From: Bacteroidota bacterium
Lineage (GTDB): Bacteria; Bacteroidota; Bacteroidia; Cytophagales; Cyclobacteriaceae
Length of the DNA: 10,180 nucleotides
Direction: 5' to 3'
NCBI GenBank assembly: GCA_024643595.1
Contig: JAHEMS010000094.1
Span: 1 to 10,180 of the forward strand
The notes below the pieces were generated by a model. That model was not told the DNA's origin. It saw only the letters and a list, made by a program, of their open reading frames with translations, and did not search any database. Below are positions 7,268 to 10,180 of the stretch, one piece after another. The position numbers and the translations under genes were made by a program. Position 1 is the first letter of the stretch; every line of letters begins with the position of its first letter.

Positions 7268-7280
7268 AATCAATTGTTAA
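7252..7280 (-). promoter_or_regulatory. Three 11-base-spaced TTAACAA direct repeats upstream of yceI
   Basis: TTGTTAA occurs exactly at 7252-7258, 7263-7269 and 7274-7280 (TTAACAA read in the yceI direction), each start 11 bases after the last with 4-base A/T-rich spacers. They lie about 55 to 83 bases upstream of the presumed yceI transcript start, so monomers would bind the same face of the helix. A 7+4 direct-repeat layout is typical of OmpR/PhoB-family response regulators, and TTAACA with 5-base spacers resembles the PhoP box of Bacillus subtilis. Which regulator binds here is unknown. Confidence 0.5.
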
Positions 7281-7316
7281 TATTTTTTCAACGAGGTCTG
7301 GTTGGCGTTCCGGTTG

Positions 7317-9542
7317 CTAAAGATTCAACCAATAAGTAAGTTTTAGCACAACCGCCCGGCTTTTAGGTTGGCCAATATAAAAGAGATTCCCATGCTCGAA
7401 TGATTCAGCAAAATAGTTATCTGTGTAGACGATGAATAGATCGGAAACCGGCTTAAATCGCCATTGAAACCTAGAGTTGATATTTAAATTATTGATCTGA
7501 CTGTTGTATTGAACAAACGTGGTCCAGTACACCTTGCGCGAAAAGGTAAAATCAAAGCGTGGGCCAATCAGGATGAGATCAGAATCATTATAGGGAGCGG
7601 GAAGTCGTATGTGATTATAACTGAAATTGAGTGAGGTAAATCCCCAGGGTTGATATCGGTATGTAAATATTCCTATAAAATTGATTCTATTTCCATTATA
7701 ATATCCGCCAGAGCGTGTCGTCAAATCTACGAAGAAGCGTTTGCGTGCATTGGAGGTGAAGGTGGCAATGATTAAATAATTTTTGTAAGAGGTATTGGGA
7801 TCCAATACCAACCCTCCTGTGCCGCTGGGGTCAAAAGGTGTAAACAAATAGGTATACTCTCTTCTTAATCGAAAATTAAATAAGGCGGTGCTTTTAAATC
7901 GTATTCGGTATAAAAGATTATAATCCCAATCCAGAAAGCCATAGGTGTCATTACCCAGCATATCAAATTCGAATCCCGGACCATGGTTTTGAACTATTCC
8001 GTGATCAGGATAGAGGTTACGATACGTGGTGGAGGCAAGTTCCCGGATATTGATTCGTTTTACGAATCCTACTTCTGGATTATAATGAGATCCTACACTT
8101 CTGGTTAACATGTTTACATTCCATTTCAGGGTGTTGAAGTTGATAAACCCACCATAGGCAAAAGTTGAATCTCTTTTGGTTTCATCAAATGAGTGATGAT
8201 AAAACGCCTTCCCGGTCCAGCGATTATCCTTTGAATAATGATTGTAATCGAGGCCAGCTACTCTTGAGTAATTCTCTGGCTTTCGAGTAAAGGATCCCCC
8301 AATTGAATCCTGAAACGCCTGTTTGTTAATCAGAATCACACCAATATTGGATCGGGCAAATACTTTTTGTTGCACCGTTGCCACGGTGTAATTCGTAGAC
8401 GGTAGATTTATTTTTTCGTCTTCACCGGCCTGCATATTTAAAAATCCGATTCGTGTATTGTTATTAATTTTCCCACTTAACCTGACGCCACCATAAATTG
8501 GGTTTTGAATATTTTGCCCTGTCGATGAGTCTCGGGCAACGCCAATTCGCCGGGAGAAAAAAGGGCGGGTTCCTTCCATTCCGAAGTTGGCAAACAGATC
8601 GGCATTCTCCAGGAAGAATTGCCTTCGTTCGGGAAAGAAAATTTCAAACCGATCAAGGTTAGTCACCTGCTCATCTACTTCTACCTGTGAGAAATCTGGA
8701 TTGACCGTGAGATCGAGATTGATGGCTGGACCTATCCCAATTTTGGCATCTCCCCCAAGTTGCATTTTCGATTCAGCAGGTGTTCCTTTTTCAAAGTTTC
8801 GTTGAGAATTACCAGCAACATATGGAATAACAGATACATTACTTCCAGGTTTTTCAAGGGGTTTATCCCATATCAATTCCTTATTGAAAGTCAGATTGAC
8901 AATGTCAAAGTTACGTGGGATAGGAGACCAGGTTGAACGTTCGGCATGCTCGCTATCAACCCGATAGAAATTTATATTCCAGCTGGACAGGTTTTCTTTA
9001 AAGCGAATTGTTTTGAATGGAATTGCCATTTCAGCAATCCAGAAATCATCATAAATCTTAGTGGCCGAATACCACTTGTTATCCCAGTTTAGCGTAAAAT
9101 CTTCCTTGCCGATAACTCCGCCGTTTACCACAAGGCCTTCCCTTTGAACGCCAAAAGGATTAACTCCAAAAACAAATGCATTTGTCCTGTCTTTGAAGGT
9201 GTCAAGCACAACGGATATGCCATCGTTAGCTTCACCACGATAATCTCTTCTTAGGGAGGGGGTGACATATTTTCTTGGTCCATTGTTAAACATCTTGGCT
9301 CCCAGATAGATGAAATGTTCATCATAGGTAAGCCTGATTTCTGTTTGCGCGTTGGCAAGGGATGAATCATAGGGGAAGAATTGATGAAATTGAGAGGCAA
9401 CCTCTGTGAATTGCCATCCGGGATCATCAAGGATTCCATCCAACGTGATTTTACCTGAGCTTCTTTTTATCGTGATGCTGGATTGCCCCAGGAGTTGGAG
9501 GCTTGCTACCAAGGCAATGAAGAGTAAAAAAGGTTTAACCAC
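7317..9542 (-). CDS. DUF5916 outer-membrane protein with CBM9-like N-terminal domain
   Basis: A 741-residue secreted protein of the DUF5916 family, common in Bacteroidota and of unknown function. With the GTG start at 9540-9542 the N-terminus is MVKPFLLFIALVASLQLLGQ, a good signal peptide. Next is a carbohydrate-binding-module-9-like beta-sandwich (about residues 22-205) opened by its hallmark ITLDGILDDPGW (32-43). The DUF5916 part follows, with the family signature NPDFSQVEVDEQ (281-292) and FFPERRQFFLE (302-312). From about residue 350 to the end there are alternating aromatic-rich strands typical of an outer-membrane beta-barrel, ending VVLKLTYWLNL. No ATG exists in frame before the stop upstream. 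A TTG at 9564-9566 is in frame but falls inside the promoter box at 9564-9571, so I prefer GTG. It is probably transcribed alone. A role in binding or passing glycans is a guess from the N-terminal fold. Confidence 0.88.
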   Translation of the reverse strand: MVKPFLLFIALVASLQLLGQSSITIKRSSGKITLDGILDDPGWQFTEVASQFHQFFPYDSSLANAQTEIRLTYDEHFIYLGAKMFNNGPRKYVTPSLRRDYRGEANDGISVVLDTFKDRTNAFVFGVNPFGVQREGLVVNGGVIGKEDFTLNWDNKWYSATKIYDDFWIAEMAIPFKTIRFKENLSSWNINFYRVDSEHAERSTWSPIPRNFDIVNLTFNKELIWDKPLEKPGSNVSVIPYVAGNSQRNFEKGTPAESKMQLGGDAKIGIGPAINLDLTVNPDFSQVEVDEQVTNLDRFEIFFPERRQFFLENADLFANFGMEGTRPFFSRRIGVARDSSTGQNIQNPIYGGVRLSGKINNNTRIGFLNMQAGEDEKINLPSTNYTVATVQQKVFARSNIGVILINKQAFQDSIGGSFTRKPENYSRVAGLDYNHYSKDNRWTGKAFYHHSFDETKRDSTFAYGGFINFNTLKWNVNMLTRSVGSHYNPEVGFVKRINIRELASTTYRNLYPDHGIVQNHGPGFEFDMLGNDTYGFLDWDYNLLYRIRFKSTALFNFRLRREYTYLFTPFDPSGTGGLVLDPNTSYKNYLIIATFTSNARKRFFVDLTTRSGGYYNGNRINFIGIFTYRYQPWGFTSLNFSYNHIRLPAPYNDSDLILIGPRFDFTFSRKVYWTTFVQYNSQINNLNINSRFQWRFKPVSDLFIVYTDNYFAESFEHGNLFYIGQPKSRAVVLKLTYWLNL

Positions 9543-9563
9543 TAGATAGCAAGATTGAGCGGC

Positions 9564-9571
9564 CAAATATA
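9564..9571 (-). promoter_or_regulatory. Putative -7 promoter box for the DUF5916 gene
   Basis: TATATTTG on the reverse strand (9571-9564) matches the Bacteroidota -7 consensus TAnnTTTG exactly. A start of transcription near 9558 would give a short leader of about 16 bases before the GTG at 9542. No clear -33 TTTG is present at the usual distance. The 89-base gap (9543-9631) between this gene and the methyltransferase gene shows no convincing terminator hairpin. Confidence 0.5.
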
Positions 9572-9631
9572 AGTAACGGAAATAACCAGGAGAGTATAAT
9601 TTGATAAATGGAAAAACAGCCTTTCAAAAGA

Positions 9632-10180
9632 CTATATTTTCAAATAGAAATCCTTCGTCAGGAATTTATACTCGTTTGTCCATTGATCACCCTGATCATA
9701 AAGTGTTATCGATTCTTTCCTGGGTTCCTGATAATGTAATAGCAATTGAAAAAGCAGACGCTCAACAGGTTTACTGGCTCGAGCACGAAATTCACAGGTT
9801 CTTCCACAATACCAGCCGGATCTTGTAGCCAGATCGATAAATCGGTTTGCTTCTGTAGTGGGGAGTATGAGACATAGCTTGCCGTTATCGCTTAATAATC
9901 GTCTGGAATGATCCAGCAAATCCAGTGGAGATAATGATGCTGTGTGTCTTGCTCTTACCCTGCCCTCTTTTGGGGGTTTGGCGCTGTCGATAAAGTAAGG
10001 AGGATTGCTGACGATTAAATCATATGGTTCGGATTTAAAGTGCTGAAGCGCAACATTATTGATAGCAATTTTTTCAGGCCAGGGAGAGGAAGCAACATTT
10101 TCTATCGCCTGCAGGCAATCATCAGCGGAAACATCGATCGCATCGATTCGTGTGCCGGCTATGGTGCGTTGAGCCATCAT
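9632..10180 (-). CDS. trmN6: tRNA1(Val) (adenine(37)-N6)-methyltransferase, N-terminus cut by window edge
   Basis: The last 182 residues of a class I SAM-dependent methyltransferase. The motif NPPY (SNPPYF, codons at 9995-10006) is the adenine-N6 methyltransferase motif IV that holds the target base. DAIDVSADDCLQAIENV near the right edge is the acidic SAM-binding motif II region with the following helix. The stretch PPKEGRVRARHTASLSPLDLL after NPPY and the ending NEYKFLTKDFYLKI match the YfiC/TrmN6 family, which makes m6A37 in tRNA1(Val). The first SAM-binding glycine motif and the start codon lie beyond 10180. The ATG at the edge is an internal methionine, so the gene is partial because of the window and not broken. 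The stop (TAG at 9632-9634) is 89 bases before the DUF5916 start. Confidence 0.92.
   Translation of the reverse strand: MMAQRTIAGTRIDAIDVSADDCLQAIENVASSPWPEKIAINNVALQHFKSEPYDLIVSNPPYFIDSAKPPKEGRVRARHTASLSPLDLLDHSRRLLSDNGKLCLILPTTEANRFIDLATRSGWYCGRTCEFRARASKPVERLLFQLLLHYQEPRKESITLYDQGDQWTNEYKFLTKDFYLKI

Noticed and set aside
7287..7316. Possible terminator after the DUF5916 gene
   Set aside because: There is a T/A-rich stretch and some CAACC/GGTTG similarity, but no stem of more than four or five pairs could be drawn.
9601..9828. Forward 75-codon open frame with an ATG
   Set aside because: It lies antisense to the 3' part of the tRNA methyltransferase gene, whose reading frame is strongly supported, and the protein shows no recognisable features.
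1..10180. Defence system, mobile element, CRISPR array or biosynthetic cluster
   Set aside because: No transposase, integrase, nuclease, helicase, toxin-antitoxin pair, spaced repeat array or biosynthetic enzyme set is present; nearly all sequence is explained by ordinary chromosomal genes.

Overview
This window looks like a housekeeping segment of a chromosome from the phylum Bacteroidota, most likely a Cytophagales-type marine or soil bacterium. The evidence is a DUF5916 outer-membrane protein, a MarR/YceI pair, a two-lobed GNAT protein and a PepF-like M3 peptidase of the type common in that phylum. Ribosome binding sites are weak or absent, and two intergenic gaps carry exact copies of the Bacteroidota -7 promoter motif TAnnTTTG. 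There are no insertion sequences, phage genes, tRNAs, rRNAs or CRISPR arrays. Coding density is very high, and no gap between genes is longer than about 155 bases.

Layout: The left edge holds the last 40 codons of an unrecognised forward gene. Bases 4307 down to 140 form a run of five reverse-strand genes with spacings of 45, 40, 16 and -4 bases, probably one operon: a GNAT-like protein, a seven-helix membrane protein of unknown function, an SMP-30/gluconolactonase-type lipoprotein, an 82-residue CBU_0592-like membrane protein and a cation diffusion facilitator. The last two share an ATGA stop/start overlap. A 51-base gap separates this run from a divergent forward gene for an M3-family zinc oligopeptidase, whose stop codon overlaps that of a MarR regulator on the other strand by 4 bases. 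Upstream of marR on the reverse strand are a periplasmic YceI lipocalin, a 741-residue DUF5916 outer-membrane protein, and at the right edge a truncated tRNA1(Val) adenine-N6 methyltransferase.

How the genes fit together: The MarR/YceI pair is probably a regulator with its target, and a strong intrinsic terminator after yceI runs right up to the marR start codon. The gap upstream of yceI carries three TTGTTAA repeats spaced exactly 11 bases apart, reminiscent of sites for OmpR/PhoB-type response regulators. The cation transporter keeps metal sites B and C of FieF/YiiP but has Glu/Asn instead of Asp/Asp in the TM2 half of transport site A, plus a four-cysteine tail.

I did not find a convincing new multi-gene system. 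The points worth a second look are regulatory (the 11-base repeats, the terminator abutting a start codon, a GTG start rescued by a promoter box) and biochemical (the transporter's site A), together with conserved families of unknown role.
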